DNA of 64,000 nucleotides from Phymorhynchus buccinoides (taxonomy: Eukaryota; Mollusca; Gastropoda; Neogastropoda; Raphitomidae). Each line of letters starts with the position of its first letter. Position 1 is the first letter of the stretch. The translations under genes were made by a program, and so were the position numbers. The stretch spans positions 32,989,963 through 33,053,962 of the forward strand of contig CM065682.1 of NCBI GenBank assembly GCA_017654935.2, read 5' to 3'. The notes beneath the pieces were generated by a model. That model saw only the letters and a list, made by a program, of their open reading frames with translations. It made no database searches and was not told the DNA's origin. This document shows positions 11,775 through 22,826 of the stretch, one piece after another.

Positions 11775-12168
11775 CCAATCATGAGACGCATCATTTGCTT
11801 TTTTATCTGTTTCTTCGTTGCCAAAAGGATTATAGTCATTTCCTACGCTACCCTTCAATTAGTCTGATTTATTCCATCACGTAAACAAACGTACCTTTGA
11901 AGTTTCCCCTGTGGTGGTTCTGGCAGATTAGGCCAGATGATTTCCTTAGGGAGAAGAGGACAAAAAAAATATGCATAAACCAGTAACAAAGTGGAGGAAA
12001 ATAGTCTAAATACTGACCCCCAATATGGAAGGAAATACTTGTAGGCCTAATAGGCAAAGACGCAAAATGTCGGAAATAGAAAATTGGCGTTAGCAACTTC
12101 TTGGTGCTTGGATGCACGTAAAAGGAGGGAGACACACAAAAAACATAGTTACCCCCCCTCCTCTCTCT

Positions 12169-12210
<42 letters not shown>

Positions 12211-13194
12211 CCCTCCCTGTATCTGTGTGCTTGTCTCTATCTGTCTCTCTCTGCACGTGCTTCGCGCGCACACACGCACACGTGCGCACAGGCACATGCA
12301 CACGAGCACACACACTCAATCGCTTGCGCGCGCGCGCACACACATACACACAGACACACACTTACACACACACACACATACGCAAACGCACGCAAGATAA
12401 GTATCATCGCACGAGAAGACCCCTAACCTTGCGAAACGAGCAATGCCATCTGCATTCTTGCAACAGCCAACTAGAACTGAGGTAGGGTAGGGTTTCTTTG
12501 CACAGAGCGTTTTCAAACTGTTTGCAATATTTAGGCAAGCAATGGCTGTGAAACGGTTAACGTTTGCAAGCATTCAAGATTGACGAAAGAGCATCCCCTG
12601 AAGCGCAAGCGTGTGTGTGTGTGTGTGAACTCTGCGAGAACGACAGTCAAGATAACAGCGCAAGTCATTGGATGATTTTCGCCAATCAAAAACGAGTTAA
12701 TTATATCAATGCCACCATGCTGGATTCTCACCAAAAAACCCACTTCAAATCGAACACGTGATGTAACTGCTTTGTCCTTTTCCTGATAGCCGCCATGTTG
12801 GTTGCTCACATACTGTTGTCGCCTAAGAAACACTACGTCTTTGCTCGTTCCCGATTAAATTCATGCACGTTTTTAGGGTGCTCTTTCTACACAATTTCAG
12901 TGAGTTAGATTGCATAATATCGTGTGGCATTTCTGCGCACAAATACACGTGAATGAGCTGCCAGATTGTTTTCCCTTTCAGAAGTGAACTCTTTCTTTCT
13001 GAATTGTAACGAATCCACGTGACCCCTTTTACTAAGGTTTTGCAAGATCGTTTCCTACACCATTGTTAATAGTTTGTGTTTGGCTCCAAAATAATGGTTC
13101 CGGAAAATGTGCCCCAGTTGTTTATGGAAGCCTGAAAGAAATCACAAGTCTTTAGGAAGGTTCTAGATCACATCTTATATGTCTGTTTGACAGT
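11773..13194. other. Non-coding stretch with short CT and CA arrays
   Basis: (CT)n at about 12163-12206 and CA/CG-alternating sequence at about 12265-12395. The remainder is unremarkable and no splice-supported coding exon is seen. Confidence 0.55.
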
Positions 13195-13450
13195 AAGCTA
13201 TCTGCAGTCTGGACTCCAGCTACTTCAAGCAATTTCATTGGATAACGGCAACGTCAAGCGGCCATTTTGTCTTGACTTTTTGTTTTCATTTCTAGCCCTA
13301 ACCCCAACCCTAATCCTAACCCTTTCCCGGGCGTTATATCCTAACCCTATCCCTGTCTAACCCTATCCCGACCTGCAGAAAGGGATAGGAGTAGCAGTGA
13401 GTTCAAAACTTGAAAGAAAAAAAAATCGGCGTCCAGACTGCAGATAGCTT
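13195..13450. mobile_element. Inverted-repeat element with telomere-like core
   Basis: A perfect 20-bp inverted repeat, AAGCTATCTGCAGTCTGGAC at 13195-13214 and its complement at 13431-13450, bounds about 216 bp. Its middle (about 13295-13378) is built of CCCTAA/CCCTAT/CCCCAA words, like degenerate telomere repeat. No target-site duplication is obvious. Confidence 0.7.
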
Positions 13451-13508
13451 TCTGTTCTGTTTGTCTTTCTGTTGGTCTGTCTGATGACCTATAGGTGTCT
13501 GATTCTGT

Positions 13509-14335
<827 letters not shown>

Positions 14336-14769
14336 CTCTTTCTCTCTCAAATTACAGTATGTTCTCCATAGAGAAATCGATTATAACAATCAAACCTCAT
14401 ATATGCCTTACACGGTGAACCAAGACATTGGGAGGCCAATCTGCATCGTAGCCAATGTTTCTAATATGTTAGCAAAGTGGCCCTTTTTTGCATGCATATT
14501 AAATACAGTTAATGTTATGGTTAAATGTAATTCAGACATGATTAATGCAGGCATCATTCCTTTGAATAAAAAACCCCACCAAGCATAACTCAGTGTGCAT
14601 GCATGTACAGTGAAGCAAAACTCAGTCAGCCATCTTTTTTCCCTCGTGGTAATTTGTTTGAAATCTGAAAGTCCTTCTAGTTTTTAAACTACGAAACTTG
14701 GGGTTTGGAAAATAGGGAAAAGGAAGAAGGGCGGTTTAGATAAGAGTCATGGCCCTCGACACCAATGGC

Positions 14770-14883
<114 letters not shown>

Positions 14884-14974
14884 GCGCGCACGCAAGCGGC
14901 AAACAAATAGATAACGTCTTCTCAAATATGCCAGGAGAGTTACATCCCGTGGGGCTACCAGAAGAGCTCAATCT

Positions 14975-15106
14975 CATTTCCTCCACTAACAGTTTCCAGG
15001 TTTTGTGTAAAAAAAGAATATGAACAACATAGTAATAATGAGAACCAGTCAGAGACTAAGGCTCCCTAACTGTTTAGGGATGTGGGGAAGGAAAAGGTGG
15101 GCTATA
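14975..15106. repeat. Segmental duplicate A, flanking a foldback MITE
   Basis: The sequence starting CTCAATCTCATTTCCTC and ending GGTGGGCTATA is almost identical to 27824-27963, and both run straight into a foldback MITE copy. Confidence 0.9.
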
Positions 15107-15305
15107 GGGGAAGATGGGGTAAAAAGCGCATGGGCGGGTAAGAAGCCCACCCCAATTATCTCATGAAATAAAGAAAATTTCAGTCAAATTTGCCCATGAG
15201 ACGAATGCTAGACATGGGCAAAATGAGACTGACATTTGCTTCATTTCATGAGATAATTGGGGTGGGCTTCTTACCCGCCCATGCGCTTTTTACCCCGTCT
15301 TCCCC
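15107..15305. mobile_element. Foldback MITE, copy b
   Basis: Arms GGGGAAGATGGGGTAAAAAG and CTTTTTACCCCGTCTTCCCC are reverse complements for about 80 bp with a short loop. It is flanked by TA on both sides. The loop is about 15 bp shorter than in copies c-e. Confidence 0.9.
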
Positions 15306-15342
15306 TATAGATAAAAGTTCAGCTTTGGAATCTTATTTTTGA

Positions 15343-15394
15343 GGAGAGAGAGAGAGAGAGAGAGACAGAGGTGAGAGAGAGAGAGAGACAGAGA

Positions 15395-15432
<38 letters not shown>
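15343..15432. repeat. (AG)n array with GACAGAG interruptions
   Basis: AG units interrupted by ACAGAG and GTGAG words, lying just after foldback copy b. Confidence 0.9.
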
Positions 15433-15699
15433 ATAAACATGCATCCGAATGGTTACTCGCGTTACCTGTAATGATCTGTAACGGCTTGTTTCTAGGCGTT
15501 ACTTACCTTTAATACCTTATCTCATAACATAAAAACTTTGTGAGTGTAATGAAACACCAACAAGCGAACTGAGCAACCAACGTACTAAGCAAGCAAGGGG
15601 CCACCCAGGCAACTACCCAACTGATCAAATCATCCATCCAAACACCCAATTAGCCAACCTAATCAATACAGAACAAAAGACGGCATGTTTTACTTTAGA

Positions 15700-16110
15700 T
15701 ACCACCTTCATTTTTACGACTCAGGCTCAATCGCGATCTCAAAGTCTGCTTCTTTTTTCTTCTTATTTCAGTTTTATGACAAAAACTCGTGCAAATCTGT
15801 AGCTCGCTACCTATGAGAGTCTGTATTTGCGGCATTTTGCGACATTGAGCATGAACCATAAATTCCACTTTTTCCGTGGGTTAGGGATAGGGTTAGGGTT
15901 AGGTAAATGGTTCAAGTACGGAAAAAGTGAAATTTGTAAATGTCGCAAATACACACTCTCATAGTAGCGAGCGACAGATTTGCACGAGCGACAGATGTGC
16001 ACGCGACACTTGCCTAACCCTGTCTCTTTACCAAGAAAGGCAGAATGTTGCTTCTCAGTGAACGTTTTCAATGGAGTTTGTCTAAACTGCAACTTGGTCA
16101 ATAAGAAAAG
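15700..16110 (+). mobile_element. MITE (GGCAAAGTTGTAG family), interrupted copy
   Basis: The left part (about 15714-15787: TTACGACTCAGGCTC, CTCAAAGTCTGCTTCTT, TTTTATGAC) and the right part (about 16010-16105: GCCTAACCCTGTC, AGGCAGAATGTTGCTTCTCA, GTCTAAACTGCAACTTGG) match the family. A foldback element at 15788-15986 separates them. The outer left terminus is unclear. Confidence 0.6.
15788..15986. mobile_element. Foldback element with telomere-like loop, nested in a MITE
   Basis: The left arm starts CGTGCAAATCTGTAGCTCGC and the right arm ends GCGAGCGACAGATTTGCACG. Arms of roughly 60-80 bp share CTCATAG/CTATGAG and GTCGCAAATAC blocks. The centre (about 15880-15912) reads GGGTTAGGGATAGGGTTAGG. 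It splits the MITE at 15700-16110. Confidence 0.7.
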
Positions 16111-16149
16111 ACAACAACAACAAAAACCTCATCATAATTGGAGGATGGA

Positions 16150-16400
16150 GCGGAAATCTCAGCCAATCTTTGTTTCTTTTCTTTCTTTCTCTGTTTCTTT
16201 TCTTTCTTCATTCCTTTCGTCCTTGTTTCTAAACTTCCTTCCTCCCCTTTCCTTTCTTTCTCTTTCCCCTTCACGTCGTTATTTTGTTCTCTCTTTCATC
16301 CCTCCCTTTTCTTTCTTTCCTTCTTTTTCTTTCTTTGTTCCTTCCTTCATTACTTCCTTCCTTTCTTTCTTCTCTTTATTTTTTTTCTTCTTTCATTTTG
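16150..16400. repeat. Pyrimidine-rich TTTC/TTCC low-complexity tract
   Basis: Degenerate CTTT, TTCC and TTTC words over about 240 bp. No gene. Confidence 0.85.
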
Positions 16401-16919
16401 GTGAAATTATAGCAAAATTGATAGGCGGTTGCTCATTTGCATTCATAGCGATTTCACGTGTGCTTCCCTAATGCTGTTCAAAATGGAAGGGGGGAGGAGG
16501 AGGAGGCGGTCGCGAAAATCTTAAAAAGGAAAAAAACCAAAAGTTGGAATGGGGCTGTTATCGTAATCCTTGCGCATCGTGAAAACGTAACATCGTAAAA
16601 CCACCTAAATCAGCTTAAAACGTCGCAATTGATAATCAATGATTAAAACAAAATATTGATTACGATAATTAAAAAAACAAAACCTGTTCGAAGATATTTT
16701 AAGCGCAATTTTAAGGTGTTGACAGAGCTTATAAGACTAGAAGTTCATTCATTTAGCATCTCCACAAGAGTTTACAGGAGGAAAGAAAAAAATATCAACC
16801 TGGCCTGATCTACACATAGAGAAAACGAAATCCTTAAATCTGTACGAAAATGTCCAAAGAACTCTGAAGACTTGGGGTTTTTTTTATGGCATCGTGCTCC
16901 TCTGTTTGTGTTCTTAGTA

Positions 16920-16920
<1 letters not shown>

Positions 16921-16979
<59 letters not shown>

Positions 16980-17450
16980 CTCTCTCCCTCTCTCTCCCCT
17001 CTCTCTCCCTCCCTCCTCTCCTCTCTCTCTCTCTCTCCCCTCCCTCCCCCCTCTCTCTCTCCCCCTCTCTCTCTCTCTCCCCCCTCTCTCTCTCTGGTTG
17101 TCTCTCACTTGTTGATCTTCGTACTAGCAGTCGCAGCAACAGCAGCAGCAACTGTAGCTTGATCTGAACTATAGTAGTAGTAGTAGTAATAGTAGTAGTA
17201 GTTGTTGATGTTGTACTCATTTTTGTTGTAACACCAGCAGTGTTTGTATGTTGTAAGAGCAATGATAGTTGCAGTAGCAGAAGCAGCGGCGGTAGCAGTA
17301 AGCTTAGCAGTAGTAGTTGGTGGTGTTATTGTTGTTTTCTGTTGTTGTTGTTGTTGTTGTTGTTGTAGCAGTATGTGTAGTAACGGCATTGTTAGAAGTT
17401 AGAAGAAGTAAAAATAGTAGTAGTAGTAGTAGTAGTAGTTAGCGCCTTAA
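16921..17450. repeat. CT array followed by trinucleotide repeats upstream of the sulfotransferase
   Basis: CT-rich sequence (16921-17097) is followed by CAG/AAC words, (TAG)n at about 17172-17204, (TTG)n at about 17341-17366 and (TAG)n at about 17416-17440. The polyglutamine, polytyrosine and polyasparagine frames on the minus strand are repeat artefacts. This tract ends about 80 bp before the first coding exon. Confidence 0.9.
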
Positions 17451-17530
17451 CTATTATCGTTATTGCTGTTGCTACGTTACATTATGTGAAATGCATTCAT
17501 GCCGGTGTGCTCTGTCTGTCGAACAGGAAG

Positions 17531-17624
17531 ATGTTTCGTCGCCAAGGCAACAAGAAAGTGATGCTGGGCTTGGTAGCACTGTGCATCTTTGTGGTGATCC
17601 TCTTTGAAGGGCAGCATCTAACAA
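17531..17624 (+). CDS. Sulfotransferase exon 1: start codon and signal anchor
   Basis: Encodes MFRRQGNKKVMLGLVALC and the rest of the membrane anchor. The donor is CAA|GTAAGT, leaving one base of the next codon. The upstream GTCGAACAG looks like an acceptor. Confidence 0.85.
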
Positions 17625-20600
17625 GTAAGTCTTGCTGAACACAATGTGCATCTAAGGCACTACCTGTGCACATGATTATATCACCACCGCTATTGTTAAT
17701 ACCGTTATATATTATTATTTATATGACATGGGGAAGACGGGGTAAAAAGCGCATGGGCGGGTAAGAAGCCCACCCCAATTATCTCATGAAATAAAGAAAA
17801 TTTCAGTCAAATTTGCCCATGAGACGAATGCGAGACATTAACGCTCGTCTCATGGGCAAAATGAGACTGAAATTTGCTTCATTTCATGACATAATTGGGG
17901 TGGGCTTCTTACCCGCCCATGCGCTTTTTACCCCGTCTTCCCCTACTGTGATCTTTATTGGTATTACTGGTTTCAATGCTCATGTTATCCCATGCTAGCA
18001 TAATTATGTGCGTTTATGCTTGATTATGCATTCTTGTTCTGATTGTTGATCTGCTTATTTCTTTTCATTGATATTTGATGTGTTCAGTTCTTGTCTTTTT
18101 TTTCTATTCTTTTCTGTATGTGTGCGTTCTGTCCTTTTCATATTTCATTATAAAATGTGTTTTTGAAAAAAAGTTAAATAAAAAAAACACCCACCAAGTA
18201 AGTCTTGCTGAGCTTGCTGAGATAGAGAGGGGGGGGGGGGGGGGAGAAGGAAGGACAGAGAGTGAGAGATACAGAGAGGGATGAAGAGGGCAAAGGAAAG
18301 GAGGGAGGGAGAGAAAGTGAAAAATATAAGAGAGATGAGATGATAGAGGAAAGGAATATTGGTCCATTTCCTAGCAATTTTAATCCGGAGAGAGAGAGAG
18401 AGAGAGTTTAAAAAATCACACATAAACGCCTATAAATGTTTTACTGGCAATTACATAATTTGTTCCCTAGCAACAAAATTAATATGAGGGTCAACGGATA
18501 TTCAAAACATGTTTAAGAACCCAGAAAACGCACTTTGATTTCTATACTTTTTATGTTCCCCTATTAAAACAGTCTGTGTTACTTTGTTATTATGTTTGCT
18601 GTGTATTGTCATGTTTCATTCCTTTTGGCTTTAGAACATTTTTCTTTTTTACCTTTTCCCTTCTGCTTCCCTTTGCATTGGTCATTTTTGTTTGATTTGG
18701 GGTTCTGTTCATGTAATGTCTGAATATAATAAACACACGTAAATGTTTTACGCTTCATTTTATCCCGCTCTTTTTTTTCTTTTCTTTTTTTAAACAAACA
18801 AACAGGAGACACACTACAACGTAGCTACACCCATTTATTCTCTCATGGTGTACCCTCCACCACCCCTTCCCCTGCCAACATTTCTGGAGCGAAACGACAG
18901 GTGGCCAGTGTCGCTGAGACAAAGTTGGGGCAGCCTACTGCTGTAGGCCACTCATCAGAGGAGAAGCTGGCTGGAGTTTTAACCACCCGTCCACCACCCA
19001 GAACTACGACTCCTTACTGGATGAATAGGGAGTATGCTAGGAGGCGCTTGCTGAGCCAGAACGTGTGCAGGTTAGTGACATGGAGTTCATTTAACTAGAT
19101 TTCTTTGACTAGATTTTTGTTAGTATCTTCCTACAGGCACACGCTCATATACATCTGTAGCACATGTAAGAAGTAGGCCTAAGCCAGCGTGTGCGCACAT
19201 TCTCGCTCGCCATTCATCTATTCTTCACCTTTCTCTGTTGCTTATAAATTGCGCTTGTTTTCCTTTTTAGTCGACTTTACACGGAGTCGGTGATGAGGTT
19301 TGGCAACACGTCGTACGTACTGCGTGGTACACGAGGCTGGTCAAGGGGACCTGACCACCATAATTTACATGTACTTTCTTTCTATTTTGTCTGTTCTGGA
19401 TAGGTTGCGTATTTGTTTTCAGTTGAATTCATGCAGGACCAGAGATGAGGCTGACCAGGGGGCCGTTTCACAAGGGCTAACGTTACGTAGCGTTAGCTCA
19501 AATCAGCCAAAACGGTCTAAACGTTTTCTTAAGTGTTTCGTAGACCCCTTTTGGCGTAGCAGTTTTTCGCGCGGCGACCGTCCTCTAGTGAAACTCGCCC
19601 CAGGTATGGCAACACATACGCCCTTTATGCAAAGCCCAAGGCTGGCGAGAGGATGTGACCACCATTATTTACTTTCTACTTTCTTTCTATTTTGTCTGTT
19701 CTGGACAGATTGCGTATTTGTTTTCAGTCGAATTCGTGCAGGACTGGAGATGAGGCTGACCAGGTATGGCAACACGTGCGCCCTTTATGTAAAGCCCAAG
19801 GCTGGCGAAGAAGCTATGACCACCGTAATTTATACCTTCTTTCTCCGTGGTGTGTTCTTAGTAATTTGCAATTATTTCTTTTCCATTGATTTCACGCAGG
19901 GTCGGTGATGAGGTTGACCAGGTTCGGCAACACGTCCTGTTGCGTGGTGCCCAAGGCCGGTCAAGAGAATCCGACCATCATATTTGGGCAAAGTTGTAGT
20001 TTACACCCCCCTCATGTTTATGACTCTCAGTCTCAAAGTCTGGTTCTTTCAGTTTCATGACAATAACCATAGGCTCATCCTAACCCTATCCCTTTCCAGA
20101 GAACGGCAGAATGTTCCTTCTCAGTGAAACTTTTCAATGCGAAAATTTGATTTTCTAGCCTAATCTTCTTTCTCCTTTGTGTTTTCTTTTCAGTCGACTC
20201 CGCACAGGGTCAGTGGTGAGACTGACCCGGTTTGGCAACACGTCCTACTGCGTAGTGCCAAAGGTGGGCTGTACCTTCTGGCTCAACGTCTTCCGATTCC
20301 TGCACGGCGACACCGGCTCTTCCAACGTGTCTTCACCCTTCGACATCCCCCGCATGTTCACCCACTATGGACGAATGAAACACATGAGGTAACGTAACAG
20401 GCTGTTGGCGGATTGTGTGGCACGCCCCCCAAAACAAAACGTAAAGCATTTGAAACTTGAACAAAATTAAAATAACATCGTAGTGATGATAAGCGTGTTT
20501 TCATACATGTGTGGGGTTTTTGGGTGTAAATCCTTTAACGTGCTTAAAAGTTGGCCAACAGACAAACAGCAAAGCATCAAAACATCCTTTATAATAGAAA

Positions 20601-20754
20601 GCACAGAGTTTAACACATAAGCCGATGCTTATATTCATAATATAGTAAACGTATTTCTTTTCTTTCTTCTTTTTAGTGTGAATGTGTGTGTCTGCCTGTT
20701 TGTTTTTCTTTTGCTCACTGCTGTATACCCTCTACCTCTGTTTTCTTTCTCCTC

Positions 20755-20803
<49 letters not shown>

Positions 20804-21841
20804 TGCTCTACATTCTCCTTTTCTCACTGGTCCAACATAAACGAACATGCACATAGCCAGATTCAAACGATGGTAACAGTGTGTGTGTGTATATATATGC
20901 GTGCGTGCGTGTGTGTGTGTGTCTGTGTGTGTGTGTGCGTGTGCTTTGTAGGCCTATCTGTGTGTATGTGTGTATGCACATGCTCTCACTCTTTGTGTAT
21001 ATATGTTTTCAGATACTTCACCACCAACGCTTCCTTCGCTCCCAAGCACCTGGTGGATGACCTTCGCTTCATGTTCGTGCGGGACCCCTACAGCCGCCTG
21101 TGGTCAGCGTACGTGGACAAGTTCCTCCTGGTGGACTACTGGCGCACCGAGGGCAAAAACATTGTCAAGCTTCGCCCAAAGAAAGACAACCTCACCATGT
21201 GCGCCCACGACATCTCCTTCAAAGAATTCCTGGAGTTTGTGTCCACACGGAGCAGCCCCAAAGCTCTGAACGAACACTGGAGACCTATCCAGTACCAGTG
21301 CAGTCCGTGTTTGTACCAGCCGCACGTCATTGGGAAGATCGAAACGTTTTCAAAAGATTCCCGCTATGTGCTGCAGCTGATGAATGCTTCGTGGATTTTG
21401 GACTCGTACGATCACCAGCTGCATGTCTACCAGGAGATGGACATGCTCATCACTTACAACTTTCAGGTCATTAAGAATTCCCACTACACCAACTGCACCA
21501 ACGCTACGGATTTGTCTCGACGGTTGTGGAAAACGTTCCAGATTAACGGCTACATCCCCATTGAGATGGATTTTCCGGATCCGGGTCCAGCCGGAATCAA
21601 TGCCTCGCGGTTCCGGACGTTGGCTCGTGAGGCTTACAAGAACCGACCTCAGAAGTCTTCGGCAGAGTGGCGGAAGCAGAGACAGCAGATGATGGTGGAT
21701 GCTTTTCAAGACGTTTCCACAGAGACTCTGGAGAAGCTAAAGAAGGTCTACAAAGAAGACTTTGAGCTGTTTGACTATGATCCGGAACCAGACTTTGTTT
21801 TTGCCAACAGAAGCAAATCTGCCAAAAAATCCACATCTTGA
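17531..21841 (+). CDS. Carbohydrate sulfotransferase (HNK-1-ST/CHST8-14 family), four exons
   Basis: The model is 17531-17624, 18806-19070, 20194-20388 and 21013-21841, all with GT-AG introns and agreeing phases, giving 460 aa. The family moves sulfate from PAPS to sugar hydroxyls in the Golgi lumen. Seen here: a short basic N-terminus (FRRQGNKK); a hydrophobic signal anchor at about residues 11-25, so type II topology; a Ser/Thr/Pro-rich stem (about 32-105); the 5'-phosphosulfate-binding motif PKVGC at 142-146; the 3'-phosphate-binding motif RDPYSRLWSAY at 208-218; and the family signature NEHWRP...CSPC at about 271-284. Several N-x-S/T sites are present. The ATG is the first one after a probable acceptor (GTCGAACAG), so a non-coding 5' exon probably lies upstream; no promoter was recognised. 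The exact substrate (chondroitin, dermatan, GalNAc or HNK-1) cannot be told. Confidence 0.9.
17730..17944. mobile_element. Foldback MITE, copy c, in sulfotransferase intron 1
   Basis: Arms GGGGAAGACGGGGTAAAAAG and the complementary CTTTTTACCCCGTCTTCCCC, about 95 bp each, around a loop with GACATTAACGC. The left flank is AT rather than TA, so the insertion site may have mutated. It lies about 105 bp after the exon 1 donor. Confidence 0.9.
18210..18410. repeat. Poly-G run and purine-rich tract in intron 1
   Basis: A G run at about 18229-18243 is followed by AG/GGA-rich sequence and an (AG)n at about 18389-18406. Confidence 0.8.
18806..19070 (+). CDS. Sulfotransferase exon 2: stem region
   Basis: The acceptor follows a long pyrimidine tract (AACAAACAG|GAGAC) and the donor is TGCAG|GTTAGT. 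It encodes about 88 residues rich in Ser, Thr, Pro and Gln, with an N-x-S site (NIS) and the Arg-rich YARRRLLSQNVC end. This fits the flexible luminal stem between anchor and catalytic domain. Confidence 0.85.
19271..19975 (+). pseudogene. Four decayed tandem copies of the start of exon 3 (5'-PSB exon)
   Basis: The acceptor and first roughly 70-80 bp of exon 3 recur at about 19271 (A), 19433 (B), 19728 (C) and 19888 (D) ahead of the real exon at 20194. Copies keep words such as GTCGGTGATGAGG, GGCAACACGTC, CCCAAGGC and, after them, a shared GACCACCATAATTTA-like tail absent from the true exon. B and C also share the intronic TTTCTATTTTGTCTGTTCTGG. Copy A lacks about 10 bp, D has a stop aligned near the exon start, and none continues into the rest of the 195-bp exon. 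They look like fossils of a serial duplication. Confidence 0.8.
19459..19599. mobile_element. About 141-bp MITE inside fossil exon copy B
   Basis: The left end GGGGCCGTTTCAC and right end GTGAAACTCGCC form an imperfect inverted repeat. The uninterrupted sister copy C (GACCAGGTATGGCAACAC) gives the empty site and indicates a CCAG duplication (19455-19458 and 19600-19603). No coding capacity. Confidence 0.7.
19985..20165 (+). mobile_element. MITE (GGCAAAGTTGTAG family), copy in intron 2
   Basis: It starts GGCAAAGTTGTAGTTTACAC, shares CTCAAAGTCTGGTTCTTTCA, the CCTAACCCTATCCCTTTCC telomere-like stretch and GGCAGAATGTTCCTTCTCAG with other copies, and loses similarity near the right end. It lies between fossil exon D and the real exon 3. 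Confidence 0.75.
20194..20388 (+). CDS. Sulfotransferase exon 3: PAPS 5'-phosphosulfate-binding segment
   Basis: Acceptor TTTTCTTTTCAG|TCGAC, donor ATGAG|GTAACG. It encodes YCVVPKVGCTFWLNVFRFL, the sulfate-donor loop, then a linker ending HYGRMKHM. The phase (two bases carried in, two out) joins exons 2 and 4 without a break. Confidence 0.9.
20759..20950. repeat. (CT)n and (GT)n arrays in intron 3
   Basis: CT at about 20759-20801 and GT/GC-alternating sequence at about 20879-20942, close before the exon 4 acceptor. A long open frame runs through them into exon 4 but is not coding upstream of 21013. Confidence 0.9.
21013..21841 (+). CDS. Sulfotransferase exon 4: catalytic core and C-terminus
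   Basis: Acceptor ATATGTTTTCAG|ATAC. It encodes residues 185-460, with the 3'-PB motif RDPYSRLWSAY, the NEHWRP / CSPC signature, VIGKIETF, and a Lys/Ser-rich end KSAKKSTS before TGA. Confidence 0.92.
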
Positions 21842-22240
21842 TAGAAACTTTCGTTCGTTTATTTTTTTAGGTATTGACCATACCTTATTACAACAGTGGG
21901 AAGCATAAGATGAATTGTGTTGAATTTTTCATGAATACTCTTTTAAGCCCACTCCGCCTTATCATATAAAGCATCTTACGCAGGAAATTGTCATTGCTTT
22001 ACTTTCATATGAGTTTCGTTTTATTTTTGGACACACTGCCAAGTAAAACATGTCTCAAGTTTGCACAAGAACTCTGTCTCTTAGTTTAGTTCACTTCTTG
22101 TCTCGAATCAAAGAGCTGTCATTTTCCTTTCATTTATTTCCGGTCTATCTCATTTGTTCTCAGAATTGAGTAGGCCTAATTTAAGAAAGTAACTTATGGC
22201 AGTCTTTGATTTAACTTTCACAATAAAGCTATGTCAAAGT
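21842..22240 (+). other. Probable 3' UTR of the sulfotransferase
   Basis: AT-rich sequence after the stop, with a canonical AATAAA at 22222-22227. The cleavage site is not defined, and later AATAAA sites (for example near 23636) are possible alternatives. Confidence 0.5.
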
Positions 22241-22638
22241 CATAAAACATAATATAGATAATATTATTTATCATTCTTTTCTCATTTTCTTACAAACATG
22301 ATAAAATCCATCCGTCTTTTTTAATTTATTTTTATTTATAAATTCCCAAACATTTAAGTAGGGATTTTAAATCTTGTTTTAAATGCTCACTGTCAAATGC
22401 TCCATTGCAAGTCATCACAAGTCATCAAATCATCAATACTTATTGCTTTTACTTCTTTACCTCAAAAGAGAATCATAGTCAATGCTTTAACTAGCAATCA
22501 TTGGACATTGAAGGCACAAAGTCTTAAACATTTTCATTGCGTATTTGCTTTATTCTAAAACAATTTTCTACAGACAACCTGTTCAAATGAACTGGGGTAA
22601 TGTGTCATCTTTTCAATAAGGACTTTAAATATTTATTT

Positions 22639-22826
22639 CGGCAAAGTTGTAGTTTAGACAACCCCATATGCTTACGACTATCAATCTCAAAGTCTGGTTC
22701 TTTAAGTTTCATGACAATAACCCTAGGCTGATCCTAATCCTATCCCTTTCCTGTGAACGGCAGTATGGTGCTTCAATATGAACAATTGACTGGGGTGTCT
22801 AATCTACAATTTTGCCATTTTTAAAA
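22639..22826 (+). mobile_element. MITE (GGCAAAGTTGTAG family), intact reference copy
   Basis: Both termini are visible: GGCAAAGTTGTAGTTTAGAC at the left and GTCTAATCTACAATTTTGCC at the right, an inverted repeat of about 25 bp. The interior holds CTCAAAGTCTGGTTCTTTAA, GATCCTAATCCTATCCC and GAACGGCAGTATGG. No open frame. It is the reference for recognising the satellite-bearing copy at 8803-10090. Confidence 0.85.

Noticed and set aside
13295..13378. Chromosome end or large interstitial telomere
   Set aside because: The repeats are short and degenerate and lie in the middle of an inverted-repeat element.
17105..17389. Polyglutamine/polytyrosine protein on the minus strand
   Set aside because: It is a trinucleotide repeat artefact upstream of the sulfotransferase.
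17813..17998. Recurring small frame MPMRRM...RLMGKMRLKF near 17813, 28047 and 32958
   Set aside because: It is the translation of the foldback MITE arm, repeated wherever the element lies.
19300..19908. A 202-codon open frame across the fossil exons
   Set aside because: It runs through a MITE and intronic sequence, changes frame relative to the true exon, and is best explained by decayed exon copies.
20678..21012. Upstream extension of sulfotransferase exon 4 with a hydrophobic N-terminus
   Set aside because: It translates CT/GT microsatellites in intron 3; the acceptor at 21011-21012 and the phase match to exon 3 mark the real exon start.
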